Source: a virus | DNA length: 33,719 nt | IMG/VR virus record: IMGVR_UViG_3300025131_000222 | Coordinates: 1 to 33,719 of that record | Reading direction: 5' to 3' (one strand) | Shown: positions 9,201-18,500 of the stretch, one piece after another | Position numbering within the stretch: the first letter of the stretch is position 1 | Layout: every line of letters begins with the position of its first letter | Notes under the pieces: model-generated | What the model saw: only the letters and a program-made list of their open reading frames with translations | What the model was told of the DNA's origin: nothing | The model's database searches: none | Position numbers and translations under genes: made by a program

Positions 9201-12200
9201 GAATATTTGTCCTATCATAAGGATTATTGACAAAAACATCACTAGGATCATCAAATGGGCCATACTTGTGATTAGCTTGTGCAGCTATGCAATTAATCTT
9301 AGGAAGAGTACTATCGTTAAAATCTTGAGCGCTGAGAGCAACGGAACTCATTGCACCTATAATTGTTTCACCCACCTGGAAAGTACCAGTAACCATTGAT
9401 ATTTCAACAAGCTTACTGAAGCAATGATCAGTAACATCTATCCCATCTAAGAAAGCATATATTCTAGTATATGGTTTTAAACTTCTTCCACTAAATTCAA
9501 TATTACGGCTCCTCATGAAGTAAATGATTTCACGACTTACCATTCGTGATCCAAGAGATTCAGTGTCAATCTTCTCAACTACAGTATTCTGAACACCTTT
9601 TCTTTGCTGATCTAAATCAACTCCCACAGTACCATTAACAGTAATAGTGGTACTTGATGTTTCTTCTTGAACTTTGAAAGTCTCAGGGAAATTAGTATCA
9701 GCTCCCCATGCCTCAGCTCTCCAATCATCAGCAGCCAATACACCCAAATCACTAGCAGTGCCCTGACGCCAAGAAGGATTGGACTCTGTTGAGTTATTCA
9801 TATCAAGACTAAAGTCAACATCAACCCCCGTGGTTTCCCATGCACCCCAAATAACAGGACTTACACCCGATCTAGATCCAGGCTCACCTTCCAGCTCTAC
9901 TCTCATAGCACCAGCAAGACCATCAAGAGATCCCATCATAGTAACTTGTCTAGTATCTAATTGATTAGGATCAATCCACACATCAGCAGTGGGATTTAAA
10001 GATAAAGTACCTTGCCAAAATCTTACAAGGAAAGGAGTTACACTTTCACTCCTAGTAGCAAAGGGTTGAGTTAACCACTCGGCGTCATCATAATCCAAAC
10101 AAATAACACTACATGGATCACCATCATTCTTTATATTTTTTCTAATATTGGCTCCTAGAATATTTGCAAATCTAGGATCTGAACTTATTGCAGTAGTTCC
10201 AATACCAGCAACAGCATCTGATCCAAGTTGCATTAGGAAAGATGTTGTATAGTGAGAAGGACGAAGTTCTCCTCTATACCTATCAATACTATTTCTAATA
10301 CCAACACCCAAATCTTGTCCACTTAGATCATTAAATTTATCAGTAAAAAATCCATTTTTAAATCTATTCAATCCATTAGCATCTGGAACAAATTGACTAG
10401 CAACATTTTGTTCTAACCTACTTAAAGACGTATAATACTCAACATTTCTTAATCTTTGTTCCAATCTATTGATATCATTCATCTGATATCTTCTATATTC
10501 AATAAATTTTATCTTAGCCTGCTCAATACTAAAGAGATATCCAGGCAAAAATACATTAGCAATGTTTATTGCTCCTGCAATTCCCTCTGGAGGAGTAGGA
10601 TTATCAGCAGGAACTCCATATCTGACAGTAAATAATCCCTCTTTATCTAAATAAATCCTATCAATTCTTGGTAAATAATAATCATAATCTAAGATGATAG
10701 ATTCATCGCTAGCTATAACATTTTTAGAACTATGTTGTCCTCCATCAAAACTTCTTCCTAAAAATTCAAAAGGAGATCTTGATCCAGCACTTACACTAAA
10801 ATCACTAACTCTTGGACGACAATCAACAATATCACTACACCTAACCCCATTTACACTAGGTATCTCACTTCCATACTCAAAATCACTATATGAATTAACT
10901 GTTGTTATATCTCCAGTATCCGAAGAATTATAACTACCACTTAAATACCAAGCTTTAAGTTTCTGAGAAGGAATAGGTGCATCTGCTTTTCTTAAAAGAC
11001 GAGCATAATCGTAAATGCTGCTCTTTTGCCCAGATGAAAGAGTAAAGTTTTGAGTAATATTCTTACTTCCAATACTAACACTAGATACAACAGCACTTAT
11101 ACCAGAATCTAGGAATTTAACAACTTCATTATTTGCAAATACAGTCTGATTCATATAGATGAATTGAATAGAAGTATTAGAAAGTTTACTGATATATTTT
11201 CCCCTTGAACCACTAATAGATCCAACAACCTCTTCACCAATAATAAGATCACTACTTGTAGAGGTAGGACCATCCATAGAACCAACAGTCATGCTGGGAG
11301 GTACTGGATCATCAGTATCTTGTGATTCAAAAAGCCCATAAAGTACAGTTACATCTGGAACATTAAGAGAAATTGCGGCGTCTTGAACTCTAGTTCCATA
11401 CGGATAATTGCCAAAAGTCAATCCATCATTTAAAGTTGCAGCACCTCCAGAGACATCTGTTCCTGATGCTGAATTAGTTGAATACTCAATTAAAGTAGTA
11501 GCTCCAATATTTCTAACTTTTTGTTTCGATGTAATCTTACTCTGACGTAAAGTAGCAGTAACTTTAGCTATATTATTGAATCCTGATTCAAGACCTTTAA
11601 AAGTAAGTGTTGTATTTCCAGACCCAAAATCTAAATTACCTTGTGTAAGAGAAATAATAGATCCATCAGAACGAACCATAGTATATCTTTCTTCATCAAA
11701 AGAAAGGAACACTTCATCAGTCCCAGCAGTTATAGTGCTAGAATCTCCATTTACATCGATTTGTAAATCATTAAATTGCTTTCTAATATCTAAAGTATTA
11801 TCAACAAAATTTATAGATTCTATATTCTTTCTAGGAAAGATACTATAAAGTGATTCATTATTTGCAGCATTACCAGATGAAAGTTGTTCTTGCAATCTAG
11901 ATTCTAAAAGAGTAAAATTGGTTACTTCAGTTGCAGTAACATTTAAAGTACCTCCATTACCATGAGGCAAATCTCCAGTACAAATACCAATAACATTAGC
12001 TACTGAAGAAATACCAATAGAATTAGTAGCAACACTCTCTACTCTCGCAAAATGCTTATCTGTTTGCCCACCAACACTAAAACTAACAAGATCTCCTGTA
12101 GTAACAATACCTGGCCATGTGAACCCCGGAGAAGTTACTGTAACACCTCCAGAAATATTACCATTGGTTTTAATCCAAGAAATAGTAGGAGCAGCTGAAA

Positions 12201-13947
12201 TTGATGCAATACCAATAACTCTTGCTGTTGAAGTAACGAGATCCGCAGTAAAGGTATTAATTCCAGTACCAGATCCACTAGTAGTATTACCATAAACGGA
12301 TTCAACATCTGAAAGGGAATATTGAGTAACTCCTATTGCTGTTCTTGCATCTGTTCCAATTCCATTGAAAGTAATTCTTTCTCCAATAACAAAATTACCC
12401 TTTCCTCCATAAACAGTTATTCCAGTCCCTACTACTACTTCAGTTCTTAAATAACCAGTAGCACCACTAGATTGACCTTCTACGAAAGAAGGAACTGGAA
12501 TGGTATGCGCCTCATTAATTGAAATATCAGTATAAGTTTGAACGTCAAATAAAGATAAATCCCATCTGTTTAGATTAGGATTGGGTAAATCATAAGCACC
12601 TGATTCTAAAGCAAAATCATAAACTCTCGCAATTCCAATCTCTGTACCTGCAGCAGTAGTAGAATCAACTCCAACTCTCCTACTTCTTAAACCCAAAGTA
12701 GTACTAGTATTAAATCCAACATATGGTGATCCAGTTGTTCTATTAACTCTCCAAGTAGGACCAAAACCAAAATTAACAGCTTGATTTTCTGCTGTATTTG
12801 TAGTTCTGGGTTTGGGACAATCTAAGTAAGAATGAGTATTTTTATCAATTTCATATCCTCTAACATATGCTTTTCCTGGCGATATTTTATATACAGCCAA
12901 ATCCTTACTGGGCTTACTGCCACCAGAAGTAAGCTGATCTACATTAAAAAGACCCCTATTACCAAATCCATTATTGAGACTATCTTTCATGGTAGTCACA
13001 AATTCTCTTACATAATAATGTCCGGACTCATCAAAAGTTCTTCTTGCTAATTCATCCTTCAACTGTTGGTTAAATACACCACCTTTATCCAGTTCTCTTA
13101 AAATACCATTCCGTACTTCTGCTATTTGAACAAAATTCTGATCATCAAAATCATCTAAATCTCTTTTAGCAAGATCTGCAGAAATTTTTAATCTATCTGC
13201 ACCTGGCGCAGTAAAATTACTAAATCCTTGAGCATTATCATTTAAACTTCTATCACTTTCAGAAGAAACTAATTCTTCTTGAACATATAATCCTATCCTA
13301 TAACTGGGAGTATTGCTATATTGATCAAGAATCATTAATTGATCAAATACATCAACAAAATATCCTCTTAAGAAATAAACTCCATTGCTTATCCCAAATG
13401 CAGAGCCAAGAGCAGAAGAATTAGATGCTAGAGTTTGAGCAACTCCTTCTCCTGCAGATATAAAAGTATTGGAAAAACTTATAGTTTCACTAACACTAAG
13501 AATTTCATTATCAAAGAATTCTTTAGTTGATGATGAATCTGTACCGGACTCTACATAATCTACGTATAGTGTATAATTACCTCTTTCAGACTCTGAGTCT
13601 GTCAAATACTTTACTACTTTAGCAGTAACTCCAGATCTTCTACCTGTAAGTGTTTTATTAATTAATTGATCCAGGTAAGTAGATACGGGCAGTCCTGTAA
13701 ATTGAGGTTCAATTTGAACTGCAGAAAAACTACTCAAATAAGTTGTTTGCCCAGGAATAACCTTAGCTCCCTCCTTAAAAAAGTGATTACCTACGTTTTC
13801 GACTTGATCTTGCAGTATGGACTGAAGATTGTTTAACTCTCTTGCCTGAACTGGATAAGCAGGTTTGAATAGTACTTTATAGTAATTGCTCTGCGTATCA
13901 AAGTCATCAAAATAAGGAGCAACATTAAGATTGGTTTCCTGTGGCAT
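6223..13947 (-). CDS. DUF4815-containing giant structural protein (2574 aa)
   Basis: The N-terminus (NVAPYFDDFDTQSNYYKVLF at 8-27, then FKPAYPVQARELNNLQSILQ) is the DUF4815 signature of T4-like phage structural proteins. A second hallmark, DIVDCRPRVSDF, lies near residue 1040. The intervening part appears interrupted by beta modules, for example an SGA/IGE module at about 486-526. Around 1800-1930 there is a segment starting PLAQSFTVDD and containing VYIQMREVELG that looks like a jelly-roll or adhesin-type domain. A GxGY repeat lies at about 1984-2067 and an IGEEIIKY...RAQEGT module at about 2177-2234. The final 230 residues form a non-repetitive conserved-looking tail. By position it replaces T4 genes 9-12 (baseplate periphery and short fibres). 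I infer a baseplate/fibre component. It starts 6 bases after the gp8 stop with no obvious Shine-Dalgarno. Confidence 0.8.
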   Translation of the reverse strand: MPQETNLNVAPYFDDFDTQSNYYKVLFKPAYPVQARELNNLQSILQDQVENVGNHFFKEGAKVIPGQTTYLSSFSAVQIEPQFTGLPVSTYLDQLINKTLTGRRSGVTAKVVKYLTDSESERGNYTLYVDYVESGTDSSSTKEFFDNEILSVSETISFSNTFISAGEGVAQTLASNSSALGSAFGISNGVYFLRGYFVDVFDQLMILDQYSNTPSYRIGLYVQEELVSSESDRSLNDNAQGFSNFTAPGADRLKISADLAKRDLDDFDDQNFVQIAEVRNGILRELDKGGVFNQQLKDELARRTFDESGHYYVREFVTTMKDSLNNGFGNRGLFNVDQLTSGGSKPSKDLAVYKISPGKAYVRGYEIDKNTHSYLDCPKPRTTNTAENQAVNFGFGPTWRVNRTTGSPYVGFNTSTTLGLRSRRVGVDSTTAAGTEIGIARVYDFALESGAYDLPNPNLNRWDLSLFDVQTYTDISINEAHTIPVPSFVEGQSSGATGYLRTEVVVGTGITVYGGKGNFVIGERITFNGIGTDARTAIGVTQYSLSDVESVYGNTTSGSGTGINTFTADLVTSTARVIGIASISAAPTISWIKTNGNISGGVTVTSPGFTWPGIVTTGDLVSFSVGGQTDKHFARVESVATNSIGISSVANVIGICTGDLPHGNGGTLNVTATEVTNFTLLESRLQEQLSSGNAANNESLYSIFPRKNIESINFVDNTLDIRKQFNDLQIDVNGDSSTITAGTDEVFLSFDEERYTMVRSDGSIISLTQGNLDFGSGNTTLTFKGLESGFNNIAKVTATLRQSKITSKQKVRNIGATTLIEYSTNSASGTDVSGGAATLNDGLTFGNYPYGTRVQDAAISLNVPDVTVLYGLFESQDTDDPVPPSMTVGSMDGPTSTSSDLIIGEEVVGSISGSRGKYISKLSNTSIQFIYMNQTVFANNEVVKFLDSGISAVVSSVSIGSKNITQNFTLSSGQKSSIYDYARLLRKADAPIPSQKLKAWYLSGSYNSSDTGDITTVNSYSDFEYGSEIPSVNGVRCSDIVDCRPRVSDFSVSAGSRSPFEFLGRSFDGGQHSSKNVIASDESIILDYDYYLPRIDRIYLDKEGLFTVRYGVPADNPTPPEGIAGAINIANVFLPGYLFSIEQAKIKFIEYRRYQMNDINRLEQRLRNVEYYTSLSRLEQNVASQFVPDANGLNRFKNGFFTDKFNDLSGQDLGVGIRNSIDRYRGELRPSHYTTSFLMQLGSDAVAGIGTTAISSDPRFANILGANIRKNIKNDGDPCSVICLDYDDAEWLTQPFATRSESVTPFLVRFWQGTLSLNPTADVWIDPNQLDTRQVTMMGSLDGLAGAMRVELEGEPGSRSGVSPVIWGAWETTGVDVDFSLDMNNSTESNPSWRQGTASDLGVLAADDWRAEAWGADTNFPETFKVQEETSSTTITVNGTVGVDLDQQRKGVQNTVVEKIDTESLGSRMVSREIIYFMRSRNIEFSGRSLKPYTRIYAFLDGIDVTDHCFSKLVEISMVTGTFQVGETIIGAMSSVALSAQDFNDSTLPKINCIAAQANHKYGPFDDPSDVFVNNPYDRTNILPASYSESSTILNIDTNTLAAEENASQGGYLAAGMTLIGQTSGAQATITGLGMMTDQIGTLIGSLRIPDATNTQNPTFETGRNRLRLSSSETNSTITGLFSTAAEETFYSQGDIDHSEEVTLSLRNAEVSVDTSETNPDLLQTRTIGDSDSASASTTLPSVTETTGEYLDPLAQSFTVDDSEGVFISSVDVFFQSVDISGPVYIQMREVELGMPVTKYIAGSQVTVDPNNISTSQDATIPTNIKFDYPVYLNGKKEYALAILSNATEYRVWISRLGEVDVTTLDQGESGQTLVSTQTLLGSLFKSQTGSTWTPSQYEDLKFKLYRANFVSNGNVQFFNPPLDVEMERIKSDGLIPYSNDIRVGVNTVLQDTSLIAGSKVTQQNTTASGIFVGYGGSATGTLGLTNTGIGYTPLAGNCFYPGVSLKTLTGSGIDATANITVKNGIAVAATVTSVGGKGYVVGDMLTVTSIGATTTGSGMRLSVSSIAGPNELRLVGVQGEFTTGSSDYLKHQNSVGVTTTMNYSVGKSGAVIPQSPIRTLTDGLHMKIFHRNHGMHTDGNVVTLKGVGSDVSPSTLSAAILNTTTSAIGIGATTNFAAFENVAVGSTNAGYVKIGEEIIKYTGVSGATLTGITRAQEGTIAANHAADDQVYKYEMDGISLRRINTNHNLNEVTVDDPITLDTYYVKIDMASNGENRTGAAGSLPSLHFNSTKSSGGVNAKATYNIPFEEVIPSFNVIAPTATNVTAAIRTVSGTSIDGIESSFVDKGFQDITINQPNYFDSPRIVASRINEETYLGSLPGYKSLTVNMSLSTGNPKLSPMIDLDQASCKFITNRVNSPIDNFATNYKVKGVPDDPCRFFYVSKNIALENPSTSLKVILDAYVNNSNDLRVFYALDQNTLVDEVIFTPFPGFSNLNQDREGVIINKSNSDGKSDKSFARTDSFQPVPSQGMFREMQFTIDRLPSYNSFRIKIIGTSTNQAYVPKVRNLRALALA

Positions 13948-13953
13948 GATTTT

Positions 13954-15510
13954 TTAGAATTGCAAGATAATTTTGACGTCTTCTTTTTGGGACGAGGACC
14001 TTGTTACTGATGGTCTATTATCAATATGAATAATATTTCCAGAATATTTTTGAACTTCTGGTTGAGCAACACCTAGAGTAAAATCTTGTCCCAGATAATA
14101 ATCTCTATTATTTATTAACACTTTATTATCTGTAAAGGAAGTCTCAATAGCTAGTGTATTGCCTGTAGTTGGGACAATATTATAAGTTCCACCGGTGGAA
14201 ATACCTGCAGTAAATCTATTCATTGTAAATCCATAGGTTGGATTTGTTATGGCTGCTCCAACTGTAGTAAATCCAGCAGTAGCTCTATCTTGCCATAATT
14301 TCAAAATACCTGTTATTTGCTCATAAGCAACAACTCTTCCAACAGCAGTAGATCCAACCCCAACTGTTTGAGTAACAAAACTATCAGGAGTAAAAGTAGC
14401 TTCACTATAACCAACACCAGTTAGTTTTATTGCATAAGATAAACTACCTTTATCATCAGTAAAAATACCATCTGAATTAAATAATTTGGGATTTTCTATT
14501 AGACCAACTCTAGCAAATTGGTTTCCTGTAATGAAATCTGGATTTTCTGTATCATTTTCAAATCTTGCATAAGTTAAAACATTAAATGCACCCAATTCTC
14601 TATAGATGTCTGATCCATGACCTCCTGGAGGAGGAATAATAACATCACAGTCTGGAATAGTAGTCCCTGTGGGCAATCCACCTGCTTCTAAATCTACAGT
14701 TCCAAATGAATAGTCAGAACCACCATTAGAAATAGTTACAGAATCAATTTTAGAATCAGCATTAACAACTACAGTTGCCTTAGCTCCAGCGCCATCTCCA
14801 TTAATAGGAACATTTGAATAAGATCTAGCAGTTCCTAAACCAGCACCTCTACTTCTAATAGTTACAATTTTTATCTGGCCACTAGTTGCTGCATTTTGCC
14901 TAACAGCAGCATCTAGAGTATTAGTAGACCATTCACTCGGAACAGGGATATAATTAGTGGAATCAAATTTAATAGCTTGACTAGGTTTAATAGTATAAAG
15001 ATATTTCCAAATATAACCATCTCCACTAGTTCCTGCTGTTCTAGGTTCTAGATCAGTAAAAGTAGGTTCATCTAAAGATGGTCCTCCTCTATGATTATTC
15101 TCTGGTTTTGCATTATTATACAAACAAATATAAACTCTATAATCAGAGTTCATCACATAATAATTAGCAGCATAGATATCAGCAACACCAGATGGTTGGG
15201 ATTGATTGTCAATGGTGATATCATTCCTCCACATATCATAGGTTACTCCAGATGCCCATACATTTTTATTAACTACCTGACTTACATCGTTGGTGCCAAT
15301 TTTTTTAACAGCCAACATAGTATCCCAATCTTCATTAAAAGCATTGAAACTATCATTGGGTGTTGGGGAGTTAGAATCCCAATCAGATTGATTATCTGCA
15401 GAATTAGGTAATCCAATAAACGTATAATAAGAATTAGTGCTGGTTTGTACCCCAGCAATAAAATTCTTCGCGTTTAATATACGAAGTTGATCAGTAATTA
15501 TCGCTGCCAT
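13954..15510 (-). CDS. gp8: Baseplate wedge protein gp8
   Basis: gp8 is a dimeric wedge component linking gp7, gp10 and gp6 in T4. Matches to T4 gp8 include GDGYIWKYLYTI at 163-174 (T4 has GDGYVWEYLFEI) and the C-terminal strand DNRPSV...EDVKIILQF (about 497-518; T4 has ENRPPI...EINILFTF). The PPGGHGSDIYRELGAFNV segment at 294-311 is what I recall as typical of marine homologues. Length is 518 residues against 334 in T4. The surplus contains a GxGY-like unit (about 205-275, NGGSDYSFGTVDLE) and a segment near 365-420 ending in KLWQDRATAGFTTVG that resembles the SGA-type module. The ATG at 15510 is preceded by an A-rich leader carrying a possible late promoter. Confidence 0.87.
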   Translation of the reverse strand: MAAIITDQLRILNAKNFIAGVQTSTNSYYTFIGLPNSADNQSDWDSNSPTPNDSFNAFNEDWDTMLAVKKIGTNDVSQVVNKNVWASGVTYDMWRNDITIDNQSQPSGVADIYAANYYVMNSDYRVYICLYNNAKPENNHRGGPSLDEPTFTDLEPRTAGTSGDGYIWKYLYTIKPSQAIKFDSTNYIPVPSEWSTNTLDAAVRQNAATSGQIKIVTIRSRGAGLGTARSYSNVPINGDGAGAKATVVVNADSKIDSVTISNGGSDYSFGTVDLEAGGLPTGTTIPDCDVIIPPPGGHGSDIYRELGAFNVLTYARFENDTENPDFITGNQFARVGLIENPKLFNSDGIFTDDKGSLSYAIKLTGVGYSEATFTPDSFVTQTVGVGSTAVGRVVAYEQITGILKLWQDRATAGFTTVGAAITNPTYGFTMNRFTAGISTGGTYNIVPTTGNTLAIETSFTDNKVLINNRDYYLGQDFTLGVAQPEVQKYSGNIIHIDNRPSVTRSSSQKEDVKIILQF

Positions 15511-15528
15511 TTTTATAGGACTTTTTTC

Positions 15529-15537
15529 TTATTTATT
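15529..15537 (-). promoter_or_regulatory. Possible T4-type late promoter before gp8
   Basis: In the 33-base gap between the giant gene and gp8 the minus strand reads TAATAAATAAG, which contains AATAAATA (NATAAATA). It ends about 19 bases before the gp8 ATG. The placement is plausible for a late promoter, but the match is short and the gap is AT-rich. Confidence 0.35.
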
Positions 15538-15543
15538 ACACTT

Positions 15544-18500
15544 TTAGGTGTAAGCTGTGTATTTAAGATCATTAAACCTCTTCACCACACTAGAGGTAGA
15601 AATTCCACTCCCCGGTGTACCAATACCAGTCATGGTATGAGCATCAAAACTCTTTGGACCCACTCTCGCTTCAGAGTTAATCTTACCCCAACTAAATTGT
15701 CCTATGAAAGGAGAAGTAGTATAAGCAATTCCAATATTATAACTATCAATATTAACAAATACTCTTCTCACATCAGTTGAGAACCCAATAGTTGATCCAG
15801 CAGTCACATTAACCATAGTTCTTGTTTCTACACTCTTAACCCTGTATACAGCATCAAGTTGAGTAGTTCCAATTCCAACTGTAGTAGTACCATCCCCAGA
15901 TTCTGTTGCGAAAGTACTCCCAATAGATGCATTAGTGTCAAAAGCTACAAAGTAATCATCTGTACCCAATCCACTTACTGTCACAGCAGTAGAAACAATA
16001 TTAGTATCTCTTAAATAAGAACCTTGAGGAATAAAGAGGTCAAAATAGAATTGTTGCTGTGATCCAGAAGTTGTAGTTCCAACTCCAACGATTACACCAG
16101 AATCACCTTCATAAGAATCTACATTAATCTTTTCTCTCTCTATAATAGGAGGTTGAATAAGAACAGCAGGAGGATTGGTAGAAGTATAAGCGAACCCAGT
16201 ATCTGTTCCGCCATAAGAAATAATAACAGAAGTTACAGTTCCAGCACTACTTATATTTGCTGTTGCTAACCCTACTCCAGTACTACCACCACCCCCAACG
16301 GGATTGGAAATAGTAACAATAGGTGCAGCAGTATATCCAATACCACCACTACTAATGACAATAGAGGAAATTGTTCCACCAACAGAAACAAGTGCAGTAG
16401 CTGCAGCGCCAGTTAATGTATTTTGATCATTTATTTCAATAATATCTTGCCAGGTACTTCTTTGGTTATCATTTTCAATTTCATTCTTAGGATTAAAAGA
16501 AGGTATTAAATCATTAACATAGAATGCTGTAGTTCCTAAACCTACAGAATTAATAAGATAAGATACTGGACTAATTAAAGGTTCATAATGAATTCTATCT
16601 TTTCCAATTTTGGTATTGTCTGACATAATATCAACTGTCTGTTTGCACCATGTAACTGGTCTACCAACAGTAATATCTGTAGTAATTCCAACACCATTAT
16701 ATAAATTAGTTTCAACTGTATCAATAGTGTTGATTCCAGTAATGATTCTAGGATCTTGATCCAGAATTACGGTTTGGCCCTTTAATGGACTATATCCAAT
16801 ATCTAATGTGTCACCCTTCTTCACAGTATCTAATACATCCTTGAAAACAACATCAACATTTCCAGCGCCTTTATAGAAGAGAATCTTAGAACTATCTCCA
16901 ACTGCTACATTTCCATTTTCCAAATATGCACCCCTAGGAGATTCTGAGAAAGTAATTACACTTCCTCCCTCAAATTCATATCCAACTCCAGGTTCTTGAA
17001 GAACATCATTAATAAAGACTAGTAAAGTATCTTCTACATCAATAGCAGATCCTTTAGAAGCCTGAATAGAAACAGTTTCTCCATTAACTGAAAGTCTAAA
17101 TGCCTTTGTGGTTCCATCGAATTGAGAATCTAATTTATCCAACACTTGTAGTTGTCCAAGTGACCAACCATTAAAACTATCTGTAAAGATATTTTCAATA
17201 GTTAATGCAAATTCTGCAAATACATTAGTAGTAGTATCTGTAGGAATACCAGTGGTTCCTCCTACAGGAAGTGTTAAAATTTCCCCATTACCATAACCAT
17301 ATCCAAAATCTCTTATAGTGAAATCAACAACACTAGATCCTTGTCCTACTACAATATCAACTGTAGCACTCTTACCTACCCCAGATTGAGATTCTGCACT
17401 ATATTGAAGCATAATATTGTCATAACTTAAAGGTTCATCAATAACTATCTCAACTGGTTGAGAAACAGTTCCACCTCTAGCATAATGATGATCTCTGGTA
17501 GATATACCTGTATTAACTTCAAACTGAGTATCGCTAATAATTCTATTGATTGGAGTGCCATTAAAGGCAGGATCTACACCTGTAGCAATTCCTGTTCCAG
17601 CACTACTGGTTCCTTGTCTAGGAGCAATAATAGCAGGTTGAACTATTCCCCCAGTCTTATAGAAAGTTGGTACAGTTGAAGTTCCCACATTAACTTCAAA
17701 TTCTCTAGTAGTATTAACATTAATAACCTTCATTCCATTGAAGAAAGGATCTCCTCTTCTTGGATACTTGTGATCTGTAGCATATCCATCTCTAGAACAG
17801 TCAAATGTCAATGATTCTTCAGCAATCTTAACACTAGTTCCTGTCTTCAATGTATGAGCACCAATAGTCAAAGCCATTACACCAGTAGATGCATTATAAG
17901 TGGCAGTAGTAATGCTGTGATTAACAATAGTAGAAACTCCAACATTAAATCCAATTGTATCTGTAGTTACACTAGTAATTGCTGTAAATATGCCTGCAAT
18001 AGAATCACTTGTTCTGGGATAAGTATGCTCAGTTCTATAAGCATCCATAGCACAAGTAAGTGTCAAAGAATTAAGATCAATCTTAACACTATTGGAAGTT
18101 GTAAGACCATGACTTGGCATAGTCATAGTTACTATTCCAATTGATGGAGTATAAGCAACATGCTGAGGCGTAAATGTAGCACCCGAATCTGCTAATACCG
18201 AATGAGACTTAGCTCTTACAAACTTATGCCCATAATTACCACCGCTTTGAATAGCATTTGTTGCGGTCCCACCTTTCCAAGTATGAGTATATTGCTGACC
18301 AGCATTAGCAAATCCAACATTCAGAGTAATAGTGGTAGCAGTAGTAGATGCAATTGAAACAGCAGTATCATAGAATGGATCTTTTGCTCTAGGATAGAAA
18401 TGAGTACTCACTCCAGAATCAATAGCACAAGTGAATCCCAATCCAGTTAGAATAACAAAATCTTTAGTCTTGCTGGCATTTAATCCATGAACAGTTGAAG

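Noticed and set aside
15487-15780. Plus-strand frame of 97 residues spanning the gp8/giant gap with a hydrophobic start
   Set aside because: Antisense to the gp8 start and the end of the giant gene, with no ribosome site. The gap is better explained by a leader and possible late promoter for gp8.
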